In this document: positions 24,917 to 34,272 of the stretch, piece after piece
Layout of the letters: each line of letters begins with the position of its first letter
Position numbering within the stretch: position 1 is the first letter of the stretch
Assembly: GCA_028868995.1 (NCBI GenBank)
Contig: JAGWTH010000008.1
Location: 1-64,000 of the forward strand
Direction: 5' to 3'
Length of the DNA: 64,000 bases
DNA from: Burkholderiales bacterium
GTDB taxonomy: Bacteria > Pseudomonadota > Gammaproteobacteria > Burkholderiales > Burkholderiaceae_C
Notes under the pieces: model-generated
Told to the model about the DNA's origin: nothing
Database searches by the model: none
The model's input: only the letters and a program-made list of their open reading frames with translations
Position numbers and translations under genes: made by a program

Positions 24917-25510
24917 ATGCTGCGACGCTCCGCTCTCCTGACCCTGGCCGCCCCGCTGCTGCTGGCCGCGTGCGCACCCGACGGCAAGCCGCAGTTCAAG
25001 GCGGTCGACATCACCGGCGCGGACTACGCCAAGGGCTTCTCGCTGCCCGACGCCGACGGCAGGCTGCGCACGCTCCAGGACTTCCGCGGCAAGGTGGCGA
25101 TCGTGTTCTTCGGCTACACGCAATGCCCCGACGTCTGCCCCACCACGCTGGCCGAGATCGCCGACGCGAAGAAGCTGCTGGGCGCAGACGGCGCCCGGGT
25201 GCAGGGCGTTTTCATCACGGTGGATCCGGAACGCGACACGCCCGAACTGCTCAAGGCCTATGTCGCCAGCTTCGGGCCGGACTTCGTCGCGCTGCGCGGC
25301 GACGCCGCGCAGACCGCGGCCGCCGCCAAGGAATTCAAGGTCTACTACAAGCGCGTGGACGGCAAGACGCCCGGCAGCTACTTCATGGAGCACACGGCCG
25401 CCTCGTTCATCTTCGACCCGCAGGGGCGCATCCGCCTGTATTCGCGCTACGGCACCGGCGCGCAGGCCCTGGCCGACGACCTGAAGATCCTCCTGAACGA
25501 GAAGGCCTGA
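24917..25510 (+). CDS. SCO1/SenC family copper chaperone
   Basis: A 197-aa lipoprotein (lipobox LAAC, Cys19) with a thioredoxin fold. The copper site is complete: CPDVCP gives the C-x3-C pair and MEHTAASFIFDP gives the His. It loads or reduces the CuA centre of subunit II. GYTQCPDVCPTTLAEI and TVDPERDTPELL are family signatures. It lies 4 bp after ctaB and closes the assembly transcript. Confidence 0.94.
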   Translation: MLRRSALLTLAAPLLLAACAPDGKPQFKAVDITGADYAKGFSLPDADGRLRTLQDFRGKVAIVFFGYTQCPDVCPTTLAEIADAKKLLGADGARVQGVFITVDPERDTPELLKAYVASFGPDFVALRGDAAQTAAAAKEFKVYYKRVDGKTPGSYFMEHTAASFIFDPQGRIRLYSRYGTGAQALADDLKILLNEKA

Positions 25511-25511
25511 G

Positions 25512-26321
25512 GTGGTGCAGCACCTCCTGGGACGCAAGGGTGCGGCACGCATCGCCCTGATCCCGCAGGAGGTCCTGGAGGCGCTCAACGCGGGGCGCAT
25601 CCCCACCGTCAACCTCAACGAATTCCTGGCGCTGGACCTGCCGCGGCTGGCGGGCCAGGTCGCGAGCGACGTGGGGCTGGACCCGCGTTCGGAGCGGCTG
25701 CAGGACACGCTGGCGATGCTGCCCGCCTTCGCACCGATGAAGCGGCACCTGCACCTCGCGCGCGCGCTCTACGACCTGGCCGAGCCGCGCGCCGACCGCG
25801 ACGCCGTGGCGCACGCCCTGGCCACCCATGCGAGCGACGTCGCGCGCGGCTGGGCGGCGCAGTGGATCGCCTTCGGCAACCTGGACCTGCCCGCCAAGCT
25901 GGCCTCGGCCCGGCGCTTCGCCGCCGATCCGCATTTCGGGGTGCGCGAGACGGCCTGGATGGCCGTGCGCGACGAGATCGCCGGCGACGTCGACGCGGCC
26001 GTGCGCCTGCTGCAGCCCTGGACTGCGCACGCGGACCCGAACGTCCGGCGCTTCGCCAGCGAGGCGACTCGGCCGCGCGGCGTGTGGTGCGCCCAGGTCG
26101 AGGCGCTCCAGCGCGAGCCCTGGCGCGGCCTGCCGCTGCTCGAGCCGCTGCGCGCGGACCCGAGCCGCTACGTGCAGAACTCGGTGGCCAACTGGCTCAA
26201 CGACGCCGCCAAGACCCAGCCGCGGTGGGTGCGGCAGGTGTGTGCGCGCTGGAGCCGCGGGCGCGTGGCGGAGGCGACGCGTTACATCGTGAAGCGGGCG
26301 CAGCGCAGCATCGCTGCGTAG
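25512..26321 (+). CDS. AlkD-like HEAT-repeat DNA alkylation repair protein
   Basis: A 269-aa alpha-helical protein with HEAT-like repeats and the ending SVANWLNDAAKTQPRWV ... ATRYIVKRAQRS seen in proteins annotated as DNA alkylation repair (AlkC/AlkD-like). AlkD enzymes remove positively charged N3/N7-alkyl bases. The catalytic Trp/Asp set cannot be verified by eye. The GTG start is 1 bp after the sco stop, so it may be expressed with the oxidase assembly genes. It is convergent with the GGDEF gene across a pair of repeat palindromes. Confidence 0.75.
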   Translation: MVQHLLGRKGAARIALIPQEVLEALNAGRIPTVNLNEFLALDLPRLAGQVASDVGLDPRSERLQDTLAMLPAFAPMKRHLHLARALYDLAEPRADRDAVAHALATHASDVARGWAAQWIAFGNLDLPAKLASARRFAADPHFGVRETAWMAVRDEIAGDVDAAVRLLQPWTAHADPNVRRFASEATRPRGVWCAQVEALQREPWRGLPLLEPLRADPSRYVQNSVANWLNDAAKTQPRWVRQVCARWSRGRVAEATRYIVKRAQRSIAA

Positions 26322-26334
26322 CGACTCAGGGATC

Positions 26335-26373
26335 GGTGGGGTTCGGCGCTGCGCGCGCTCACCGCCACCCTAC
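26335..26373 (-). repeat. REP-like palindromic element A
   Basis: Read on the minus strand it begins GTAG and then folds as GGTGG-c-GGT-gagc-GCGC-gca-GCGC-cga-ACC-CCACC. It is the mirror partner of element B 16 bp away, and the same unit recurs at 35422-35458. The GTAG head and imperfect palindrome resemble REP elements mobilised by RAYT transposases. It sits between two convergent genes. Confidence 0.7.
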
Positions 26374-26389
26374 ACGGATGCCGGCTCCC

Positions 26390-26425
26390 GTAGGGGGTGG
26401 TGAGCGGCGAAGCCCGAACCCCACC
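26390..26425 (+). repeat. REP-like palindromic element B
   Basis: Begins GTAG on the plus strand and continues GGGGTGGT-gagc-GGC-gaa-GCC-cga-ACC-CCACC. It is inverted relative to element A, so A and B form a head-to-head pair (BIME-like) between the AlkD-like and GGDEF genes, where they may also act as a bidirectional transcription stop. Confidence 0.7.
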
Positions 26426-26441
26426 GCCGCACGCCCGGCTC

Positions 26442-28175
26442 TCAGAAATTCAGGTTCCGGATCAGCTTCTTCGCATCCGGCGTGATCTGGTCCAGCGACT
26501 CGATCACCCAGTTCAGGGAGCCCTCGCCGTCCAGCGCCGACGCGGGCAGGAGGGCCGCGGTGACATGGAACTTGAGGGTGAGCGCCGCGGGGAGGGCTTC
26601 CATGGGCCGCAGGCCGCTGGCGACCACGTGCTGCGCGCGCGAGGTCACGGCCTGGGGCGTCACGGGCGCCTCCATCAGCACCGCGAACTCGCGCTCGCCG
26701 ACGCGCGCGGCCAGGTCGAAGTCGACGCTGGTGCGGCGCAGGTGCGAGGCGGCGATCACCAGCGCCTTCTCGGCGGCGTCCTTGCCGAATTCCAGCGCGA
26801 GCGCCTCGAGGTTGGAGATCCGCACGCCCAGCAGCGCGCAGTTCTGCTTCTGGCTGCGGGCGTGCGCCAGGCTCGACTGCAGCCGCTCCACCATGCCCCG
26901 GCGGTGCGGCAGGCCGGTCAGCGCGTCGGTGCGCGCCAGGGCGCGGGCGCGCACCTCGCTCTCGCGCCGCGCCATCAGGCGCCGGTGCATGGCGTAGTAC
27001 AGCACCGGCAGCTCCAGCACCGTCGCATAGAACAGGCCATACCGGGTGAGGGTGCTCGATGGCACCAGCCCCAGGCCGCGCGACAGCGGAAACAGGGCCG
27101 TCACCAGCACGGGCAGGAACGCCAGGGCCACCACGCGCAGGACGGGATCCTGGCCGTCCAGCCAGCCCCAGACCACCATGCCGGCGATCGCCAGCAGCGA
27201 CAGCCCGGTGAGCGACAGCACCAGCATCACGCTCAGGTGGGTCGCCACCACGATGTCCACCGCCACGGCCGCCAGCAGGGCGGCGATCAGGGCCCAGACG
27301 CCCAGGTCCAGCGCGCGCGACAGGCGCACCGGCTCGGTGAGCACCTTCACGTACCACAGGGCCGCGGCCGTGGCGGCGCCCGGCCACAGGGCCAGCGCAA
27401 CGCCGTTCCAGCCCGGCCAGTCGGACCAGAGATGCTGGGCGGCGATACCGGCGCGACCGAGCTGGCCGGCACCCAGCAGCAGGGTGTACAGGGAAAAGGC
27501 GAGGTAGCCGCGATCGCGGTACAGCAGGCCGTTGGCCAGGGCGGCGACGCACACCAGCGCCGCCAGCCCGAAATAGGCGCCGAAGAGGAACTGCTCGCGT
27601 TCGCGGCTGGGCAGCAGCGCGTCCTCCCGCAGCAGGGTGGTGGGCGCCGAGAATTCGGTCCGGTCGTCCTGCACCCGCACCCAGTAGCGGATCGGTCGCG
27701 GGTCGTCGATGGCCAGCAGGAAGGTGGGCAGGCGCCCTGGCACGGCCCAGTCCGAGACCGCGCGGTTGGTGCCCGACTGCTGCACCACCCAGTTGCCGCG
27801 GCGGTCGCGGTAGAACATCTGGACCTCGTCGTAGCTGGCGACGCCCACTTCCAGGTACCAGTGCTCTCCCGTCGGCACCGCAGCGTCGAACTGCAGCCAC
27901 AGCGCGCCGCCGGTCTGCCGGTCATGCCGGTCCCGGTGCCGGACCTGCCAGGGCAGCGTGGGGCCGGCCGCCTCGACCCGGTCGATGGTCGCCGTGCCGC
28001 TGGGGTCGAACCAGTAGAGGCTGTTGCCGTTCAGGCTGGCCCAGGGGGCGGACGCACCCAGCGCCAGCAGCGGCGCGGTGGCCGGGGCCGCCGGCTGGGC
28101 GGCATGCGCGGCGCCCCCGAAGGAAGCGCACCACCCCAGGAAGGCGACCAGGACGCCGAGTGCACTCCTCCTCAT
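26442..28175 (-). CDS. 7TMR-DISM membrane protein with degenerate GGDEF domain
   Basis: A 577-aa sensor-like protein: signal peptide (1-25), an extracytoplasmic 7TMR-DISMED2-type domain (about 50-185, with WYLEVGVASYDEVQMFYRD), seven membrane helices (about 195-395) and a C-terminal GGDEF domain (about 410-577). The GGDEF domain has LTGLPHRR but its active-site loop reads GEREF at residues 493-497 instead of GGDEF, so diguanylate cyclase activity is doubtful; it may bind nucleotide or act as a scaffold. Its ATG lies 7 nt after AACAAT, suggesting a leaderless message. Confidence 0.88.
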   Translation of the reverse strand: MRRSALGVLVAFLGWCASFGGAAHAAQPAAPATAPLLALGASAPWASLNGNSLYWFDPSGTATIDRVEAAGPTLPWQVRHRDRHDRQTGGALWLQFDAAVPTGEHWYLEVGVASYDEVQMFYRDRRGNWVVQQSGTNRAVSDWAVPGRLPTFLLAIDDPRPIRYWVRVQDDRTEFSAPTTLLREDALLPSREREQFLFGAYFGLAALVCVAALANGLLYRDRGYLAFSLYTLLLGAGQLGRAGIAAQHLWSDWPGWNGVALALWPGAATAAALWYVKVLTEPVRLSRALDLGVWALIAALLAAVAVDIVVATHLSVMLVLSLTGLSLLAIAGMVVWGWLDGQDPVLRVVALAFLPVLVTALFPLSRGLGLVPSSTLTRYGLFYATVLELPVLYYAMHRRLMARRESEVRARALARTDALTGLPHRRGMVERLQSSLAHARSQKQNCALLGVRISNLEALALEFGKDAAEKALVIAASHLRRTSVDFDLAARVGEREFAVLMEAPVTPQAVTSRAQHVVASGLRPMEALPAALTLKFHVTAALLPASALDGEGSLNWVIESLDQITPDAKKLIRNLNF

Positions 28176-28257
28176 GCACCGGATTGTTGCCGACGCACCG
28201 ATGGGCTGAAACGGTCGGAGGCGCTAAAAGACAGCTTCGACGGCGCGGATACAACAG

Positions 28258-28280
28258 AAAAGCCCGGCAAGCCGGGCTTT
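28258..28280 (-). terminator. Intrinsic terminator of rpoH
   Basis: AAAGCCCGGC-AA-GCCGGGCTTT, a perfect stem with a 2-nt loop, followed on the minus strand by TTTTCTGTTG. It lies 30 bp after the rpoH stop codon. Confidence 0.88.
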
Positions 28281-28309
28281 CGGGGGAGGGACGGGAGAAG
28301 GCGCGGGCC

Positions 28310-29245
<936 letters not shown>

Positions 29246-29275
29246 ACCGGAATCTCCTTTTCTGCTTTTCATAGA

Positions 29276-29302
29276 TTAGCACTCTCTTAGAGGGAGTGCT
29301 AA
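29276..29302 (-). promoter_or_regulatory. CIRCE operator (HrcA binding site) of rpoH
   Basis: TTAGCACTC-N9-GAGTGCTAA, an exact match to the consensus CIRCE inverted repeat, 31 bp upstream of the rpoH start. CIRCE is bound by the HrcA repressor, encoded at 58333-59340. The element lies where the rpoH promoter should be. Confidence 0.95.
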
Positions 29303-29335
29303 GAAAAGGGTTCCGCGGGCAGCCCGTGCCTGCCG

Positions 29336-29794
29336 CTACCAGCGGATGCCGAGCTTCAGGAACAGCTTGCTCAGGACGAACATGGGCCCCACCCAGAGGT
29401 ATTGCAAGTCCTCGAAGAAGCTGGGCTTGCGGCCCTCCAGCTTGTGGCCGACGAACTGGGCGATCCAGGCCCCCACGAAAATGAGGGCACAGATCGTGAG
29501 TACGCGCTCACCCATGAGGTGAACCAAGGCCAGGCCGAGAATGGACAGGACCGCCATCGCGGCCAGGAAGACGGTCGACAGGCGGGCGTAGTAGACCATG
29601 CTGGCCAGGATGAACGCGTAGGCCACCCAGGGATGGGCGGCGAACAGCAGCCCGACCAGGCTGAGCATGATCAGCGGGATGGCGACGAAGTGGATGCGCT
29701 CGTTGCGCGGGTCGCGGTGGCTTTCGCCGTAGTGCGCCAGCAGCAGGTCGACCCTGCGTTCGGCAGGGGGGCTGGCATCGCTCAGCGTGGACAT
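29336..29794 (-). CDS. Mpo1-like (DUF962) membrane protein
   Basis: A 152-aa membrane protein of the DUF962/YGL010w-Mpo1 family. The conserved N-terminal HYGESHRDPRNERIHFVAIPLI contains the His residues that hold iron in yeast Mpo1, a 2-hydroxy fatty acid dioxygenase; about four helices follow, with FVGHKLEGRKPSFFEDLQYL at the end. AGGAG precedes the ATG. It is upstream of rpoH on the same strand but separated by the CIRCE promoter. Enzymatic role in bacteria is not established. Confidence 0.87.
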   Translation of the reverse strand: MSTLSDASPPAERRVDLLLAHYGESHRDPRNERIHFVAIPLIMLSLVGLLFAAHPWVAYAFILASMVYYARLSTVFLAAMAVLSILGLALVHLMGERVLTICALIFVGAWIAQFVGHKLEGRKPSFFEDLQYLWVGPMFVLSKLFLKLGIRW

Positions 29795-29848
29795 GGGACG
29801 CTCCTCTCCTGCGGGCGGACAATGGCCGGATTCTGGGAGCCCGCCGCC

Positions 29849-30214
29849 ATGGAAGACTGTAAAGATCTGGACATTCTGGCCGTCACCACCACGGTCGGCT
29901 CGCGCCCGGAGGCGGAAAGCCTGGCCCGCGCCATCCTCGGGCGGCGCCTGGCCGCCTGCGTGCAGCTGGAAGAGGGCCTGACCTCGTTCTACCGCTGGCA
30001 GGGCCGCGAGTGCGAGGAGGCCGAGGTGCGCCTGACGATCAAGACGCTGCCCGAATGCGCCGCGGCGCTGCAGGAGCTGCTGCGTGAGCAGCACCCCTAC
30101 GAGCTGCCGCAGTTCCTGGCGACCCCGATGCGCGCGAGCCCGGACTACCTGGCCTGGGTGCGCGGCGAGGTGCCGCTGCCGCCGTCGCCGCTCGCGGAGC
30201 CCGATGCCGTGTGA
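29849..30214 (+). CDS. cutA: Divalent-cation tolerance protein CutA
   Basis: A 121-aa trimeric ferredoxin-like-fold protein. LAVTTTVGSRPEAESLARAIL, LAACVQLEEGLTSFYRWQG and LLREQHPYELPQFLATPM match CutA closely, including the conserved Cys-Val and Pro-Tyr-Glu-Leu-Pro. It is linked to copper and other metal tolerance, though the mechanism is unclear. ATG 29849 follows GGGAGCC; an upstream in-frame ATG at 29822 is less likely because it overlaps a GACAAT promoter-like box. It stops 1 bp before the convergent ftsY end. Confidence 0.92.
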   Translation: MEDCKDLDILAVTTTVGSRPEAESLARAILGRRLAACVQLEEGLTSFYRWQGRECEEAEVRLTIKTLPECAAALQELLREQHPYELPQFLATPMRASPDYLAWVRGEVPLPPSPLAEPDAV

Positions 30215-30215
30215 A

Positions 30216-31265
<1,050 letters not shown>

Positions 31266-31294
31266 CGGGACCGTTTCTAGAATCACAGGATTCT

Positions 31295-32728
31295 ATGAAA
31301 CCGCTCCTGCGCCGGGCTTTCGGGCCCCTCCTTGTCCCCCTTCTCGCCTCCCTCTCCTTCTTCCTTCCCCCCGCCGCCGGCGCCCAGGTCGCCGGCGCCG
31401 CCCCGGCCCAGGCGCCGGTGCAGCAGTACCAGCTCGCCAACGGGCTGACCGTGATCCTCAAGCCGGACCACCGCGCGCCCACCGCGGTGCAGATGCTGTG
31501 GGTGCGGGTGGGCTCGATGGACGAGGTCGACGGCACCTCGGGTGTCGCCCACGCCCTGGAGCACATGATGTTCAAGGGCACGCCCACCACCGGCCCCGGC
31601 GAGTTCTCGCGCCGCGTGGCCGCCCTGGGCGGGCGCGAAAACGCGTTCACCGGGCGCGACAACACCGGCTACTACCAGCAGGTCCCGGCGGCGAGGCTGG
31701 AGGAAGTGATGCGGCTGGAGGCCGACCGCTTCGCCCACAACCAGTGGCCCGACGAGGAGTTCCGCAAGGAGATCGAGGTGGTCAAGGAGGAGCGCCGCAT
31801 GCGCACCGACGAGAACCCGCGCGCCCGGCTGGACGAACAGCTCAATGCCGCGGCGTTCGAGGCCTCGCCCTACCACCGGCCGGTGGTGGGCTGGATGAGC
31901 GACCTCGATGCGATGACGCCGCAGGACGTGCGCGACTTCTACCACCGCTGGTACGTGCCGGCCAATGCCGCCCTGGTGATCGGGGGCGACATCGACCCGC
32001 AGCAGGTGCGCAAGTGGGTGGACCAGTATTACGGCAGCATTCCCGCCAGGCCGGTGCCGGTGCGCAAGCCCAGGCTGGAGCCGGCGCAGCGGGGCATCCG
32101 CCGCATCGAGTTCAAGGCGCCGGCCGACCAGGCCTACGTCGCCCTGGCCTTCAAGGTGCCGCAGCTCACCTCCTTCGAGGAAACGCCGGCCAACGACGAC
32201 GCGCTGGCCCTCACGGTGCTGGCGGCGGTGCTCGACGGCTACGACGGCGCGCGGCTCGACCGCGCCCTGACCCAGGGGCCCGACCGCGTGGCCGACGCCG
32301 TCGATGCCGACAACGGCCTGTGGGGCCGCGGGCCCCAGCTGTTCACGCTGGCCGGCGTGCCCGCCGCCGGCAAGACGGCCGAACAGGTGGAGGCGGCCCT
32401 GCGCGAGCAGGTGGCGAAGGTCGCCCGCGACGGCGTGACCGAGGCGGAGCTGCAGCGGGTGAAGACGCGCTGGACGGCCGCCCAGATCTACCGGCTCGAC
32501 TCGCTGATGGCGCAGACGCAGGAGCTGGGCAGCGCCTGGGTGAAGGGCCTGCCCCTGGACGCCAACGACCGGCTCATCGCCCGCCTGCGCGCGGTGACCG
32601 CGGAGCAGGTGAAGGCGGTCGCGGCCCGCTACTTCGGCGACGACCAGCTCACCGTGGGCATCCTGCGGCCGCTGCCGGTCGACCCGCACCGCAAGCCCCC
32701 GCCGCCGGCCTCGCCGGTGCTGCGCTGA
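31295..32728 (+). CDS. M16 zinc metallopeptidase, catalytic subunit
   Basis: A 477-aa periplasmic protease (signal peptide about 1-28) of the M16/insulinase family. The inverted zinc motif HALEH is present (His86, Glu89, His90), with the distal Glu in the VVKEERR region, so this copy should be active. It pairs with the next gene, which lacks the motif, to form the clam-shell heterodimer typical of bacterial M16B pairs that degrade peptides in the periplasm. TAGAAT 11 nt before the ATG is a likely -10 element. Confidence 0.93.
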   Translation: MKPLLRRAFGPLLVPLLASLSFFLPPAAGAQVAGAAPAQAPVQQYQLANGLTVILKPDHRAPTAVQMLWVRVGSMDEVDGTSGVAHALEHMMFKGTPTTGPGEFSRRVAALGGRENAFTGRDNTGYYQQVPAARLEEVMRLEADRFAHNQWPDEEFRKEIEVVKEERRMRTDENPRARLDEQLNAAAFEASPYHRPVVGWMSDLDAMTPQDVRDFYHRWYVPANAALVIGGDIDPQQVRKWVDQYYGSIPARPVPVRKPRLEPAQRGIRRIEFKAPADQAYVALAFKVPQLTSFEETPANDDALALTVLAAVLDGYDGARLDRALTQGPDRVADAVDADNGLWGRGPQLFTLAGVPAAGKTAEQVEAALREQVAKVARDGVTEAELQRVKTRWTAAQIYRLDSLMAQTQELGSAWVKGLPLDANDRLIARLRAVTAEQVKAVAARYFGDDQLTVGILRPLPVDPHRKPPPPASPVLR

Positions 32729-32740
32729 AAGGACCGCGCC

Positions 32741-34081
32741 ATGCAGACGAAGAAGATCCTCGCCGGCGCCGTCCTGGCCCTGTGCACCGCGCTGCCCGCC
32801 TGGGCCGCCCTGCCGATCCAGAAGTGGCAGCAACCCAGCGGCGCGCAGGTCTACCTGATCGAGAGCCCGGGCCTGCCCATCCTGGACGTGGAGGTCGATT
32901 TCGACGCCGGCGACCGGCGCGACCCCGCCGCCCAGGCGGGGCTGGCCAGCGTGACGGCCGCCATGACGGCCAAGGGCATCGCCGCGCGCGACGGCCAGCC
33001 GGCGCTGGACGAGAACCAGCTGTCCGACGCCTGGGCCGACCTCGGCGCCGACTTCGGCGCCGGTGCGGGCCGGGACCGCATGAGCTTCACGCTGCGCTCG
33101 CTGACCTACCCGGACCTGCTGGCCAAGGCGGTGGACCTGGCCTCGCGACAGCTCGGCGAGCCGTCCTTCCCCGACGCCGTGTGGCAGCGCGAGCGCCAGC
33201 GCCTGGTGGCGGCCATCCGGGAGGCGAACACGCGCCCCGGCACGATCGCCAACCGCGCCTTCGCCCAGGCCGTGTACGGAACCCATCCCTACGGCTACGA
33301 AGCCACCGAGGAGACGCTGTCGCACATCTCCGTGCGGGACATGCAGGCCTTCTACCGGACCATCCAGGCCTGCCGGGCCAAGGTGAGCGTGGTGGGCGCG
33401 GTGGACCGCGCCCAGGCCGACCGCATCGTCACCACCCTGCTGTCCCGCCTGCCGGACGGCAGCTGCCAGCCCCTGCCACCCGTGCCCGAGGTGGCGCCGC
33501 TGCAGGCGGCGGTGGAGCGCGACATCCCCTTCGACTCGGCGCAGGCCCACGTGCTGATCGGCCAGCCGGGCTACAAGCGGTCCGACCCGGACTTCCTGCC
33601 GCTGCTGGTGGGCAACTACATCCTGGGCGGCGGCGGATTCGTCTCGCGCCTGACCGAGGAGGTGCGGCAGAAGCGCGCCCTGAGCTACAGCGTCTACAGC
33701 TACTTTTCCCCCGGCCTGCATGCCGGTGCCTTCACGGTGGGGCTGCAGACGCGGCCGGACCAGGCGGCCGAGGCGGTGAAGGTGGCGCGCGAGGTGGTGC
33801 GGCGCTTCGTCGCCGACGGCCCGACCGAAGCCGAGATGGCGGCCGCGAAGGACAACCTGATCGGCGGCTTCGCCCTGCGCATCGACAGCAATGCCAAGCT
33901 GCTGGGCAACCTGGCCAACATCGCCTGGTACGACCTGCCGCTGGACTACCTCGACACCTGGACGGCGCGGGTCGGGAAGGTGACGGCCGCCCAGGTCAAG
34001 GCCGCCTTTGCCCGGGTGCTGCAGCCCGATCGCATGGTGACCGTGGTTGTGGGCGCATCCGTCGCGTCCCCCCGACAGTAG
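32741..34081 (+). CDS. M16 peptidase-like partner without the zinc motif
   Basis: A 446-aa exported protein (signal peptide ending near AWA, about residue 23) with the M16 fold. Where the active partner has HALEH, this reads LASVTAAMTAKG, so it cannot bind zinc in the same way. The C-terminal half keeps GGGGFVSRLTEEVRQKRALSYSVYS, the Arg/Tyr segment that helps bind substrate. It lies 12 bp after the catalytic subunit. The active/inactive pairing is well known for M16B proteases; it is not a decayed gene. Confidence 0.92.
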   Translation: MQTKKILAGAVLALCTALPAWAALPIQKWQQPSGAQVYLIESPGLPILDVEVDFDAGDRRDPAAQAGLASVTAAMTAKGIAARDGQPALDENQLSDAWADLGADFGAGAGRDRMSFTLRSLTYPDLLAKAVDLASRQLGEPSFPDAVWQRERQRLVAAIREANTRPGTIANRAFAQAVYGTHPYGYEATEETLSHISVRDMQAFYRTIQACRAKVSVVGAVDRAQADRIVTTLLSRLPDGSCQPLPPVPEVAPLQAAVERDIPFDSAQAHVLIGQPGYKRSDPDFLPLLVGNYILGGGGFVSRLTEEVRQKRALSYSVYSYFSPGLHAGAFTVGLQTRPDQAAEAVKVAREVVRRFVADGPTEAEMAAAKDNLIGGFALRIDSNAKLLGNLANIAWYDLPLDYLDTWTARVGKVTAAQVKAAFARVLQPDRMVTVVVGASVASPRQ

Positions 34082-34103
34082 GCCTCCTCCTTTCGGGCGG
34101 GAA

Positions 34104-34121
34104 CCTGTCAAGGTTGACAGG
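34104..34121. promoter_or_regulatory. Perfect 8-2-8 inverted repeat downstream of the M16 genes
   Basis: CCTGTCAA-GG-TTGACAGG. The 2-nt centre is too short for an RNA hairpin loop, so a DNA operator for a dimeric regulator is more likely. It stands 23 bp after the M16 stop, in a 191-bp gap that has no gene. A second TTGACC follows directly. Confidence 0.4.
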
Positions 34122-34219
34122 GGTTGACCGGCAGGCTGGTGGCGCTTGCCCCAACAATACGCAGGCGCTGTCACGCGAAAGCGCGAGACGAACCAAGCGT
34201 TTCACAGGGAGAGAGTGTG

Positions 34220-34252
34220 GGGGTGCGACCCGAGGTCGCGCCCCTTTTTTTT
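34220..34252 (+). terminator. Strong intrinsic terminator before rsmD
   Basis: An 11-bp stem (GGGGTGCGACC with GGTCGCGCCCC, one G-T pair) with a CGA loop and eight Ts. It ends whatever is transcribed from the 34082-34220 gap, which is either the M16 3' UTR or a separate small RNA. Confidence 0.9.
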
Positions 34253-34272
34253 GCGGCGGGTAAGCTCGGGGC

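Noticed and set aside
32741-34081. The second M16 gene as a decayed pseudogene, because the zinc motif is missing
   Set aside because: The frame is intact, the signal peptide and substrate-binding segment are conserved, and inactive partners are normal in M16B pairs.
34124-34160. TTGACC plus CAATAC as a sigma-70 promoter for a small RNA
   Set aside because: The spacer would be about 25 bp, far from the usual 17, so it is not listed as a promoter.
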